Under the pieces are notes generated by a model. It was not told where the DNA came from and made no database searches. It saw only the letters and a list, made by a program, of their open reading frames with translations. A program made the translations under genes and the position numbers. Shown piece by piece: positions 35,362-44,279 of a DNA stretch of 64,000 bases (position 1 is the stretch's first letter; every line of letters starts with the position of its first letter). The DNA comes from Alkalibacterium subtropicum (GTDB taxonomy: Bacteria > Bacillota > Bacilli > Lactobacillales > Carnobacteriaceae_A), in the NCBI RefSeq assembly GCF_900112455.1, contig NZ_FOLT01000003.1, positions 186,001 through 250,000 of the forward strand, read 5' to 3'.

Positions 35362-36973
35362 CAGTCTCACGCTCCTTTCCATCTTCTTCAGCAGTTCCGG
35401 CTGCTCCAGCCGTTCCCGCTTTAATATCTTTATTGGCTAATTCCTGTTTCGCTTTTTCAAGCGGCACACCAGCCATCAAGAGACCCAATTCATTTTCTGA
35501 CGTTTCGTCTGCATTGACAACAGCAATGATTTTTCCATCGTACATAACAGCAATTCGGTCAGATACATTCATAACTTCATCTAATTCATAGCTCATAAGC
35601 AATACGCCTTTTCCATTATCCCGCTGTTCTATCAGACGCTTATGAATATATTCGATCGCACCGACATCCAGCCCACGTGTTGGCTGTGCTGCAATCAGTA
35701 AAGCAGGATTTCTGCTGATTTCACGCGCAATGATCGCTTTCTGCTGATTACCGCCAGACAGTGAAGCCGCTGTAGATTCTTCGCTTTGTGTACGGACATC
35801 GAACTCTTTGATCAGTTTCTTAGCGTATTCTTTGATTTTGTCATGTTTCAAGAATCCATTTTTGCTGAACGGTTCCTGATAATACTGTTGAAGACTCATG
35901 TTTTCTTCCAGCTTCATAGGCAAGACCAGACCGTGACGATGTCTGTCTTCAGGAATGTGTCCTAACCCGGTCTCAGTGATTTCACGGGGTTTTTTACCTG
36001 TGATATCCTGACCGTCAAGTTTGATCGTCCCCGATTCTACTTTGGTCAGACCTGTAATGGCCTGAATGAGTTCTGACTGGCCGTTGCCGTCAACACCGGC
36101 TATACCTAAAACTTCACCTGCTTTGACTTCAAGATCGATACCTTTTACTGCATCTAATCCACGAGATTCTTTTACAGTCAGGTTTTTGATTTCAAGAACA
36201 GGGCCTTTGGGCTTGCTGGCTACTTTATCGACTTTAAATGAAACAGAACGTCCGACCATCATGTCAGCCAGTTCCTGCTGAGACGTTGTTTTTACGTCGA
36301 CCGTGTCGATACTCTTACCACGACGAATTACTGTACAGCGGTCAGCAACTTTTTTGATCTCATCCAGTTTATGCGTGATCAGGATGATCGATTTGCCTTC
36401 ATCTGTCAGTTTTTTCATGATATCCATCAGTTCATCGATTTCCTGTGGCGTCAGCACCCCTGTCGGTTCATCGAAAATCAGAATGTCCGCTCCTCGGAAA
36501 AGTGTTTTGAGGATTTCAGCACGCTGCTGCATTCCGACCGTGATATCTTCGATACGGGCAGATGGATCGACCGTCAGTCCATAGCGGTCCGATAATTTTT
36601 TTACATCTTTTTCAGCGCCTTCTTCGTCCATCAGTCCGTAATGATGCTTCTCTTTACCTAACATAATGTTCTCAGCTACTGTAAATTTATCTACGAGCAT
36701 GAAATGCTGATGCACCATACCAATACCTAACTGATTCGCTTTTTCTGGGGAATCAATTATTTCTTTCTTACCGTTTACGTATATTTCTCCTGAAGTCGGT
36801 TCTAACAATCCAGACAATATGTTCATCAACGTGGATTTCCCCGCACCATTTTCTCCTAAAAGGGCGTGAATCTCACCTTTTTCGACATTTAAATGAATAT
36901 TATCATTCGCTTTGAATTCGCCGAATTTTTTTGTAATGCCTTTCATTTCTATGACTTTTTCTGTCTGTGCCAC
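35339..36973 (-). CDS. Nucleoside ABC transporter ATPase, double nucleotide-binding domain
   Basis: About 544 residues with two ABC domains, as in sugar/nucleoside importers. Domain 1 has Walker A GENGAGKST (about 42-50) and a degenerate signature VGMQQRAEI; domain 2 has GVDGNGQSE in place of a canonical Walker A and LSGGNQQK. This asymmetry is normal for the family. GTG 36973 is preferred, after GGGAGGGATC; the longer frame to 37018 has no ribosome site. The C-terminal tail (GTAGAAGTAEEDGKE) is unusually acidic and probably disordered. Confidence 0.92.
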   Translation of the reverse strand: MAQTEKVIEMKGITKKFGEFKANDNIHLNVEKGEIHALLGENGAGKSTLMNILSGLLEPTSGEIYVNGKKEIIDSPEKANQLGIGMVHQHFMLVDKFTVAENIMLGKEKHHYGLMDEEGAEKDVKKLSDRYGLTVDPSARIEDITVGMQQRAEILKTLFRGADILIFDEPTGVLTPQEIDELMDIMKKLTDEGKSIILITHKLDEIKKVADRCTVIRRGKSIDTVDVKTTSQQELADMMVGRSVSFKVDKVASKPKGPVLEIKNLTVKESRGLDAVKGIDLEVKAGEVLGIAGVDGNGQSELIQAITGLTKVESGTIKLDGQDITGKKPREITETGLGHIPEDRHRHGLVLPMKLEENMSLQQYYQEPFSKNGFLKHDKIKEYAKKLIKEFDVRTQSEESTAASLSGGNQQKAIIAREISRNPALLIAAQPTRGLDVGAIEYIHKRLIEQRDNGKGVLLMSYELDEVMNVSDRIAVMYDGKIIAVVNADETSENELGLLMAGVPLEKAKQELANKDIKAGTAGAAGTAEEDGKERETVANDESK

Positions 36974-37069
36974 TACCGATCCCTCCCTATCTTCGTTATA
37001 TTTTATAACATTACACATTATTACTTATTCAAAGTATTTGTGCAAGTGATTTAATTGAATTATTAGAAA

Positions 37070-37095
37070 AAGCGCCAGCCGATAGACCAGCGCTT
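37070..37095 (-). terminator. Intercistronic hairpin after the BMP lipoprotein gene
   Basis: AAGCGC/GCGCTT with a 14-nt loop, followed by TTTTTCTAATAATT on the minus strand. It probably ends part of the transcripts, giving more binding protein than transporter subunits. Confidence 0.7.
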
Positions 37096-37135
37096 AACTA
37101 TTAACTTCTAGAACTCTGAACTTTAAAGTATTTAA

Positions 37136-38248
37136 TTATTCTTGACTGTATGAAAATTCTGGTACTTCGATTTCTCCGTCAATGACGCCTTGACGAACTT
37201 CTTGTACGGTTGACCAAGCATCTTCAGACAGGTTACCTTCTACCAAGTCAACACCGCCTTCTTCTAAACCATAAGCAATCGTTTCACCACCAGGGAATTC
37301 ACTCTCCATAGCTGTGTTAGCAGATTCCTGGATAGCTGTTCCTACTTTTTTGATTGTTGAAGTCAACGTCAGGTTTCCGCCGTCGTATTCGCCTTCTTCT
37401 TCCTGGTCACGGTCAACACCGATCACCCATAATTGAGTGTCTGGATCTGATTCCATACGGTTACGGGCTTCAGTAAATACACCGTTACCTACCGCACCAG
37501 CTGCGTGATAAATGACGTCTGCTCCGTTTGAGAACATACCCGCTGCGATCTGCTGACCAATACCTGCGTCACCAAATGATTCTGCGTACTGTACGTCTAC
37601 TTCGATGCTGTCATCAACGTGAGCAACACCTGCTGTGAATCCTGTTTCGAAACGGTCGATGATCGGTCCGGCGATCCCACCGATAAATCCGACTTGGCCT
37701 GTTTCAGTTGTTTCTGCTGCTGCAACACCTGCTAAGAATGCTGCTTCATGGTCTGCAAAAGTAAGAGATACAACATTGTCGCGGTCAGAAACATCATCGA
37801 CGATACCGAAGTGCTGATCCGGGTTCTGATCTGCTACCTGGTTGACTGAGTCTAGCAGCAAGTAACCAATACCATAAATAATGTCATAGCCGTCTGCTAA
37901 AGCCTGATTCAAGTTAGGCACGAAGTCTGCTGAGTCATCTGACTGGTAGTAAGCATACCCTTCGCCTTCTTCTAGTCCGTGTTCTTCGCCCCATTCCTGC
38001 ATACCTTCCCAGGCTGACTGGTTGAATGAACGGTCGTCTACGCCACCTTCATCGGTGATCATTGCGATTGAAAAATCAACAGCTTCTGTATCTTCAGCTG
38101 TGTCTTCACCGGCATCTGATCCTGTATCTTCTTCTTCAGTTGCTGGCTCGTCAGATGCTCCATTTGATGCATCTTCACCTTGACAAGCTGCTAAAAGAAA
38201 TGCTGATGAACCAATTGCGAGTAAACTTCTTAACTTCATTTTTGACAC
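37136..38248 (-). CDS. bmpA: BMP-family nucleoside-binding lipoprotein
   Basis: A 370-residue substrate-binding lipoprotein: lipobox LLAAC (Cys about 22), an acidic linker (about 25-55), then the BMP domain (FSIAMITDEGGVDDRSFNQSAWEG; DIIYGIGYLL; GADVIYHAAGAVGNGVF). BMP proteins of this set bind purine and pyrimidine nucleosides for import. GTG 38248 follows AGGGGGAATT. First gene of the operon; the leader contains a 9-bp inverted repeat (38296-38330). Confidence 0.93.
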   Translation of the reverse strand: MSKMKLRSLLAIGSSAFLLAACQGEDASNGASDEPATEEEDTGSDAGEDTAEDTEAVDFSIAMITDEGGVDDRSFNQSAWEGMQEWGEEHGLEEGEGYAYYQSDDSADFVPNLNQALADGYDIIYGIGYLLLDSVNQVADQNPDQHFGIVDDVSDRDNVVSLTFADHEAAFLAGVAAAETTETGQVGFIGGIAGPIIDRFETGFTAGVAHVDDSIEVDVQYAESFGDAGIGQQIAAGMFSNGADVIYHAAGAVGNGVFTEARNRMESDPDTQLWVIGVDRDQEEEGEYDGGNLTLTSTIKKVGTAIQESANTAMESEFPGGETIAYGLEEGGVDLVEGNLSEDAWSTVQEVRQGVIDGEIEVPEFSYSQE

Positions 38249-38295
38249 GATAATTCCCCCTACTGTTTTTTAGTTGCTTTAAGGGACAAAGAAGT

Positions 38296-38330
38296 TCTAT
38301 TACAGAAAACCACTTGAGAATACTGTAATA
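38296..38330. promoter_or_regulatory. Inverted repeat in the bmpA leader
   Basis: CTATTACAG and CTGTAATAG separated by 17 nt, about 50 bp before the bmpA start. It could be a regulator site or an RNA hairpin. It does not look like a known purine riboswitch, and no T-run follows it. Confidence 0.4.
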
Positions 38331-38437
38331 GTTCAACTGTTAACCCTTTCATGGATATATAGTAACACTCCTGTAATAAAAAGGAAAGTTAAAATTTTTT
38401 AATCTTACTTTAAATCCCCCTCATTATTTACACATAC

Positions 38438-40795
38438 TTACTGTTCTTCTGATTGAGCCCCAGTCTGATGCATCTCTTCCTCCGTGACAAGGACTTCTCT
38501 CGGTTTGGATCCTTCATGCGGGCCGACGATCCCCCTCACTTCCATTTCATCAACGATCCGCGCTGCCCGGTTGTATCCGATCCTGAAACGTCTCTGTAAC
38601 AATGAAATGCTGGCCGTCTGCATATCGACGACGAGATCGACCGCATCGCTGTACAAGTCATCTTCTGATTCGCCTGCCTCAGTTTTCGGTTCATCTTTAG
38701 GGATCATTTCTTCTACATAATTAGCTTCCTGCTGATCTTTTACAAAGTGTACAATGGCTTCCACTTCATCATCTGAAATAAACGCCCCCTGCACACGGGT
38801 CGCTTTATTGGCGCCCATAGGCTGAAAGAGCATGTCTCCCCGGCCTAAAAGTTTCTCCGCTCCATTACTGTCTAAAATGGTACGCGAGTCGGTCCCGCTG
38901 GATACGGCAAACGCAATACGTGACGGAACATTCGCTTTAATGATCCCCGTGATGACGTCCACACTGGGGCGCTGCGTAGCCAGGATCATATGGATCCCTG
39001 CAGCCCGGGCCATTTGAGCAAGCCTGATGATCGCATCTTCGACTTCATTGGAAGCCACCATCATAAGATCCGCCAGCTCATCAACAATGACGACGATGAA
39101 CGGCAGGGGCAATAAGCCTTCGTCATCTTCAGCGTTCTTCTTCTTGACGTACTGATTGTAGCCCTCCATATTTCGGGTACCGCTGGCCGCAAACAGTTCA
39201 TAGCGCCGTTCCATTTCCTGAACCACTTTTTGCAGAGCCTGAGCGGCTTTCTTCGGGTTGGTGACTACAGGTGTCAATAGATGTGGAATACCGTTATAAA
39301 CGTTCAATTCGACCATTTTCGGGTCGATCATCATCAGCTTGACTTCATTTGGTTTCGCTTTAAGCAAGAGACTGGTGATCATGCCGTTGATCGAGACGGA
39401 TTTCCCTGAACCGGTCGCACCCGCGACAAGCAAATGGGGCATTTTAGCCAGATCTGCCATGGCCACATTGCCGGCGATGTCTCGTCCTAAAGGTACTTCT
39501 AAAAGTTTGTCTTTATTATTCGCTTGTCCTTCGATCGTATCTCTAAAGGATACGGTCGAAACTTCCGAGTTCGGCACTTCGATCCCGATGACCGCTTTAC
39601 CAGGGATCGGGGCTTCCATACGAATGTCTTTGGCAGCTAGCGCCAAGGCCAGATCGTCAGCTAAGTTGACGATCTTGCTGACTTTCACACCGGTGGCGGG
39701 CTGGATCTCATATTTCGTTACCGCCGGCCCGAGATTGGCTTTGGTCACTTTGGCTTTGACACCAAAACTTTCAAAGGTTTCTTCCAGTTTTTTAACGTTT
39801 TTCTGGATGATCGAATATTCATCCGACTGATCAACGGCTTCGTGTTCAGCTAGAAGGGTAACAGGCGGAAGTTTATACGACTGGTTTTCTTCCTCGCCGA
39901 TCTCAAACTCCACTGGGCCATCTTCGTTGCCTTCATCTGACTGACTGGCCTCTTTGGCCTTCTTCGCAGACTCTTGATTTTCCGTCTGCTGCTTGTATTT
40001 GGCCTGCAGCTCCTGATAGCCTTCGATTTCCAGTGCAGTCTGCTCAGATTCCTGCTCCTGAAGCGGTGCGATGGTGTCTTCGGAGGGATCCGCAGGCTGA
40101 GTGGCCATTGCTTTGTCTGCTTTCTTTTTCGCCTTTTTAGACTTAGCTTTGCTTCTATTTCTGGTTTTTGCTTTTTCAGAACGCTTGGCTCTTAATGCCT
40201 TGAAGCCATTACCTATCCACATAAGGACAGCTTTGAGCGCATGTCTTATGCGGTCAAACAGTTGACGGTAGGAAAACTGGAAAAAAGTCATGATCCCGAA
40301 AAAGACGAGCGCAATGATCATCAGATATGTCCCCACTACACTGAACAGGAAGTAGCTGATACTGAAGAACAGCGCACCGATCATGCCACCACCTATATCG
40401 GTCCCGACACTGTTAGACATGAACTGCGGCCAGAAAAAACGCCAAGTGGCCTCGATACTGTTTATGGAATCAGTTATGATCGGCGCGAACCATCTTGAGT
40501 GCAGGTAAACGAGCCAGGCTGTATATAAAAGCGCCCCGCCTCTCGTTCGATGCCCTTTCAAACTTGGCCAGTCCCCTTTGAGGATGAGATATATGCCTAA
40601 TCCTAATAAAATAATTGCTGAAAACGTGTAGGTTTCGCCGACGAACAGACGCAGGACATTGGTAAAAAAGCGCCCAACGAATCCGAACGATCCTAATGTC
40701 AGGATACTCACGAACGACAGGATGAATCCGATCCATTCCGGAGCTACAACGTGCTGTTTTTTCTTTGGCCTTCCTCGTTTCTTTGTGCGTGCCAT
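38438..40795 (-). CDS. ftsK: DNA translocase FtsK/SpoIIIE
   Basis: A 785-residue translocase: four or five N-terminal membrane helices (about 20-185), a charged linker rich in K, Q and E (about 200-320), the RecA-like motor with Walker A GATGSGKS (about 460) and Walker [11 protein letters not shown], and a C-terminal winged-helix gamma domain (about 715-775, [16 protein letters not shown]) that reads KOPS/SRS sequences. It pumps chromosomal DNA through the division septum. Monocistronic; ATG 40795 after AAGGAG. Confidence 0.95.
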   Translation of the reverse strand: MARTKKRGRPKKKQHVVAPEWIGFILSFVSILTLGSFGFVGRFFTNVLRLFVGETYTFSAIILLGLGIYLILKGDWPSLKGHRTRGGALLYTAWLVYLHSRWFAPIITDSINSIEATWRFFWPQFMSNSVGTDIGGGMIGALFFSISYFLFSVVGTYLMIIALVFFGIMTFFQFSYRQLFDRIRHALKAVLMWIGNGFKALRAKRSEKAKTRNRSKAKSKKAKKKADKAMATQPADPSEDTIAPLQEQESEQTALEIEGYQELQAKYKQQTENQESAKKAKEASQSDEGNEDGPVEFEIGEEENQSYKLPPVTLLAEHEAVDQSDEYSIIQKNVKKLEETFESFGVKAKVTKANLGPAVTKYEIQPATGVKVSKIVNLADDLALALAAKDIRMEAPIPGKAVIGIEVPNSEVSTVSFRDTIEGQANNKDKLLEVPLGRDIAGNVAMADLAKMPHLLVAGATGSGKSVSINGMITSLLLKAKPNEVKLMMIDPKMVELNVYNGIPHLLTPVVTNPKKAAQALQKVVQEMERRYELFAASGTRNMEGYNQYVKKKNAEDDEGLLPLPFIVVIVDELADLMMVASNEVEDAIIRLAQMARAAGIHMILATQRPSVDVITGIIKANVPSRIAFAVSSGTDSRTILDSNGAEKLLGRGDMLFQPMGANKATRVQGAFISDDEVEAIVHFVKDQQEANYVEEMIPKDEPKTEAGESEDDLYSDAVDLVVDMQTASISLLQRRFRIGYNRAARIVDEMEVRGIVGPHEGSKPREVLVTEEEMHQTGAQSEEQ

Positions 40796-40971
40796 TTCTG
40801 CACTCCTTCCTTTATATTCTGATTAATTATAGCATGAAATGTCCTTTCAAGGTAGGTCGGCCCAAAATCTGAGTGTCCAGCGATCCTTATTCTTTGACCT
40901 TTACCGCTACAGACAAGTAAACTGTTACTATAAGAATGTATCTACAGCACTATCAAAGAGGAGGATCTAGG

Positions 40972-41343
40972 ATGGGCTCTATTTTTAAAGATTTTTTTGA
41001 TCAGGGAAAAGACAGGGAATCCAGTGGGGAAGTCATTTATGCGAATGACCCATCGGAAAATATCAGCGAACAGAAAATCAGGGCCGATATTTCTGGACGC
41101 GTGCAGGGAGTGGGGTTCCGCTTTTCTACCAAACAGACCGCGGATGAGTTAGGGATCAAAGGCATTGTGCGTAATGAACCTGATGGAACGGTTCATGTTG
41201 AAGCCATGGGTGACCGGGAACAATTGAGCCGCTTTATCGAAGCCCTGCGCAAAGGCCCTTCACCAGCGGCGCAAGTGGAAAAAGTTGTCGTGACCTATGA
41301 CGAAAACATTGAAGAAAAATCAAACTTTTCCCAGGCTAATTGA
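40972..41343 (+). CDS. acyP: Acylphosphatase with N-terminal extension
   Basis: A 123-residue protein whose last 90 residues are a standard acylphosphatase: GRVQGVGFRFSTK supplies the phosphate-binding Arg and GIVRNEPDGTV the catalytic Asn. The enzyme hydrolyses carboxyl-phosphate bonds. The first 36 residues (GSIFKDFFDQGKDRESSGEVIY...) are extra compared with typical family members of about 90 residues, and are real by reading frame and ribosome site (AGGAGG seven bases before ATG 40972). It precedes yidC, a common pairing in Lactobacillales. Confidence 0.9.
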   Translation: MGSIFKDFFDQGKDRESSGEVIYANDPSENISEQKIRADISGRVQGVGFRFSTKQTADELGIKGIVRNEPDGTVHVEAMGDREQLSRFIEALRKGPSPAAQVEKVVVTYDENIEEKSNFSQAN

Positions 41344-41368
41344 ATTCTTTCTTCCATTAAGGTATAGT
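41340..41368 (+). promoter_or_regulatory. Promoter for yidC
   Basis: TTGAAT, 17 bp, TATAGT; the -35 overlaps the acyP stop codon, so yidC can be transcribed independently. Confidence 0.7.
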
Positions 41369-41424
41369 GGTCAATAGCATGTTAGAAACCACACCACTAC
41401 TTTAACTTAAAGGATTGAATAGAA

Positions 41425-42405
41425 TTGAAAAACCGTACTAAAAGATGGCTATTATCAGGTGGAATGCTTTCCATCGTTTTATTTTTATCAGGATGTATGC
41501 GAGTCGATGAGGCCGGCGATCCTACCGGAGGGTTTTCCCAGTTCCTCTTTGACTACCTGGTTCTGCCGACGCAGCAGTTTATAGAAATTCTGGCGGATTT
41601 TACAGGCAGTTACGGATTGGCGATCATCGCCATCACTTTTATCGTTCGTATTTTGATCTTACCTTTATCGATCAAACAACAGCGTACGACTATGGAACAG
41701 CAGGCTAAAATGTCGACGGTCAAACCCGTTACCGATGAGATACAGGCCGAAATGAAAGAAACCGACGATCCAAAAGTAAAACAGGAACTGCAGGCGGAAA
41801 TGATGGAGATTTACCGCGAGAACAACGTCAATATGCTTGGCGGTTTGTCCGGCTGTCTGCCTTTGCTGATCCAATTGCCGGTTTTCACCGCAATGTTCCA
41901 GGCGATCCGCATGTCCGAATCCATTCAAAGCGCCACATGGTTAGGCATCAATTTGGGTGATCCAAGTATCTTGCTTGCCGTATTTACCGGTATCCTGTAT
42001 TTCGTCCAGACAAAAGTCATGCAGGCCGGCATGCCTGAAGAAACGCGCAAGCAGTCAGGTGCCATGATGTACATGAGTCCTGTGATGATCCTGATGTTCT
42101 CGATCACTGGTCCGGCTGGTTTGACCTTGTACTGGTTCGCCGGCGGATTTGTCGCGATCGGTCAATCACTGATCACGAACCTCTACTACAAGCCTAAACT
42201 GGAAAAAGAGATGGAGAAAAAGCACGGGGGCAAACCTGTCATCAAACGTAAGAAACGCAAGCGTAAAACAGTTCAAGCCACAGAAACTGAGACAGAAGCA
42301 AACCAGCTGAATCCTGCGCCTTCCGCTAAAGACAGACGACGCAACCGTAGTCCGTTTGAACAGAAAGAACGCAGAAATTCCGGTAAACAACAGCGCAATA
42401 AATAA
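41425..42405 (+). CDS. yidC: YidC/OxaA membrane insertase, lipoprotein type
   Basis: A 326-residue insertase with lipobox FLSGC (Cys about 24), five membrane segments, the hydrophilic-groove Arg in FIVRILILPLS (about 74) and a very basic C-terminal tail (KRKKRKRKT, then RRRNRSP and QQRNK), as in YidC2-type proteins that bind ribosomes directly. It inserts and folds membrane proteins with or without SecYEG. It uses a TTG start (41425), ten bases after AAAGGA. Two terminators follow. Confidence 0.95.
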   Translation: MKNRTKRWLLSGGMLSIVLFLSGCMRVDEAGDPTGGFSQFLFDYLVLPTQQFIEILADFTGSYGLAIIAITFIVRILILPLSIKQQRTTMEQQAKMSTVKPVTDEIQAEMKETDDPKVKQELQAEMMEIYRENNVNMLGGLSGCLPLLIQLPVFTAMFQAIRMSESIQSATWLGINLGDPSILLAVFTGILYFVQTKVMQAGMPEETRKQSGAMMYMSPVMILMFSITGPAGLTLYWFAGGFVAIGQSLITNLYYKPKLEKEMEKKHGGKPVIKRKKRKRKTVQATETETEANQLNPAPSAKDRRRNRSPFEQKERRNSGKQQRNK

Positions 42406-42414
42406 CAGGATGAT

Positions 42415-42442
42415 AAAAGGAGACGCCGCGGCGTCTCCTTTT
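42415..42442 (+). terminator. yidC terminator 1
   Basis: AAAAGGAGACGCCG followed immediately by its complement and TTTTTC, 10 bp past the stop. Confidence 0.92.
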
Positions 42443-42467
42443 TCTTTTTGCCTTTTAAATGGGGGCG

Positions 42468-42491
42468 ACGAGGTGTCCCGTGACACCTCGT
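42468..42491 (+). terminator. yidC terminator 2
   Basis: ACGAGGTGTC/GACACCTCGT with a 4-nt loop, then TTCATTTT. A second, back-up terminator just before the repeat array. Confidence 0.75.
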
Positions 42492-42603
42492 TTCATTTTA
42501 TCTTTTAAGGTCTTTAGAGTGGTAAGCAATCGCCCCTGGCGATTGCTGTCCTAATATGGATGCAGCATACTCAAAGTGCGCGCTCATCAAGCTTTCTGTT
42601 AGT

Positions 42604-43238
42604 GAGTTCGACATTCTGGTGGTGTAACTGTCGATTCACGTTCTCCGCTTTCTGCGAATTCGACATTTCGGTTTCGTAACTGTCGATTCACGTTCTCCAC
42701 TGTCTGCGAGTTCGACATTTCAGTCTCGCAACTGTCGATTCACGTTCTCCACTGTCTGCGAATTCGACATTTCAGTCTCGCAACTGTCGATTCACGTTCC
42801 CCACTGTCTGCGAATTCGACATTTCGGTCTCGTGACTGTCGATTCATGTTCTCCACTCTCTGCGAGTTCGACATTTCAGTCTCGCAACTGTCGATTCACG
42901 TTCTCCACTGTCTGCGAATTCGACATTTCAGTCTCGCAACTGTCGATTCACGGTCTCCGCTGTCTGCGAGTTCGACATTTCAGTCTCGCAACTGTCGATT
43001 CACGTTCCCTACTGTCTGCGAGTTCGACATTTCGATCTCGTGACTGTCGATTCATGTTCTCCACTCTCTGCGAGTTCGACATTTCGGTCGCAAAACTGTT
43101 GACTCGTCTTCCCCACTACCCGCGAATTCGACATTTCGGTCTCGTAACTGTCGATTCACGTTCTCCACTGTCTGCGAATTCGACATTTCGGTTTCGTAAC
43201 TGTCGATTCACGTTCCCCACTACCCGCGAGTTCGACAT
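42604..43238. repeat. 52-bp tandem repeat array (locus F), 12 units plus partial
   Basis: TTCGACATT occurs at 42607, 42659, 42711, 42763, 42815, 42867, 42919, 42971, 43023, 43075, 43127 and 43179, exactly 52 bp apart, with a truncated copy at 43231. Unit: GAGTT or GAATT, CGACATTTCGG, AACTG, TCGATTCACG, then a variable stretch. GATTC is 24 nt after GAGTT/GAATT and 18 nt before the next. Units 3-4 resemble units 7-8, a 208-bp higher-order step. The core CGACATTTCG...AACTG is shared with locus C at 16.5 kb. The last units run into the 3' end of the NERD-domain gene. Plus-strand frames across it are only translations of the repeat. Confidence 0.97.
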
Positions 43239-44140
43239 AAAGTTGATTTATTATCTCTATCGTTTAATTTAAGACTCCTTAATAATCGACCTATCCTCCT
43301 TTTAACAAACTTCCCCGCTATCCATTCGTACACTAGTGACGTGGTCAGATCTGTTTCAGGGAATAGCATCTTTATTTCGTTCATATGGTTCAACAGCAAA
43401 GCATCCGCACTAATTTTCCTTCCACAATCAAGACAGATTGCCTGACGCTCACTCAGTTTCAGATTAAATGAGCAGCAGTCCGGACAAATCAGTCCCTTCT
43501 TCAATTCCTCGTACTTATACTCCTGGGGCGTTCCTCGATACGTTTCGCCGCTTCTGCTTTCCGACTGAAGTTTATTAAGGATACGCTTGCTTTCAATAGA
43601 AGACTGGAGCTGAGCATTTTTCAGTTTGGTGAAATGCGTGCTGATTTGCGTCGGTAGAATAAATGGGTTAGTGATCCTGGCATCATACAAGGTGAAATCA
43701 GGACTGACAAAGATCACAAAGGAACAGATCTCAAGGGATTCGGTCCACTGACTGATCATCTGCTGCAGAACTTTTTCTGTCCGATACAACTGAACACTCG
43801 GACAGATAAAATCCTTGCCTTTGAGCCGACGGAACTGTCCGGCTAACTGCTGGTATTCTCCTTCATAATTTTTCACTTCATATAGATAGAGTATATTCCC
43901 GATAACAACCAGGGCATCTATCTGGGCTGTGGAACCGTTATAAGTGACTAGCCGGTCGTTTAAAACTAGAACATCCGTGCCGAGATGTTTCTGAATCAGC
44001 TGGTCAAAAAGCTCCTCTCCTTCAAAACCCTTTTTCAGATTCAGCAGGTACTGCTTCTGTGAATGTGGCAGCCGGCTTCTGCTGTTGAGCGACTCCATTA
44101 TTTTTAACTGTTCCGATTTGTTTCTTGTCGCTGTTTCCAT
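43220..44140 (-). CDS. NERD-domain protein with C-terminal zinc ribbon
   Basis: A 306-residue protein with a NERD (nuclease-related) domain (about 35-150). GFEGEELFDQLI, AQIDALVVIGNILYLYEVKN (the D...E-x-K core of the restriction-endonuclease-like fold) and a later SPDFTLYD are visible. A four-Cys ribbon (CPDCC...CLDCG) lies at about 218-240. NERD proteins are suspected DNA-processing factors; activity is unproven. The last codons (about CRTRG) are read from the 52-bp repeat array, so the natural C-terminus may have been altered by array growth. ATG 44140 follows AGGAGGAAC. Monocistronic. Confidence 0.85.
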   Translation of the reverse strand: METATRNKSEQLKIMESLNSRSRLPHSQKQYLLNLKKGFEGEELFDQLIQKHLGTDVLVLNDRLVTYNGSTAQIDALVVIGNILYLYEVKNYEGEYQQLAGQFRRLKGKDFICPSVQLYRTEKVLQQMISQWTESLEICSFVIFVSPDFTLYDARITNPFILPTQISTHFTKLKNAQLQSSIESKRILNKLQSESRSGETYRGTPQEYKYEELKKGLICPDCCSFNLKLSERQAICLDCGRKISADALLLNHMNEIKMLFPETDLTTSLVYEWIAGKFVKRRIGRLLRSLKLNDRDNKSTLCRTRG

Positions 44141-44232
44141 GTTGTTCCTCCTGTTCTATAGACTATTAAATCTTCCTTCATTAGTAGATATTGTCCAACC
44201 GATCAAAAATTAACTTTTTTTGTCAAAAAAAA

Positions 44233-44260
44233 CGGACCATACAATTTGATGTACGGTCCG
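44233..44260 (-). terminator. Terminator of the two-component operon
   Basis: CGGACCATACA (44233-44243) pairs with TGTACGGTCCG (44250-44260) with one G-U pair; TTTTTTTT follows on the minus strand. Confidence 0.93.
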
Positions 44261-44279
44261 GAGTCTAAACTTCGCTGTT

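Noticed and set aside
42604-43238. Protein-coding repeats (open frames on both strands across the 42.6-kb array)
   Set aside because: The frames are open only because 52-bp units happen to lack stops in some phases; 52 is not a multiple of three, so the peptide period spans three units, and there is no ribosome site.
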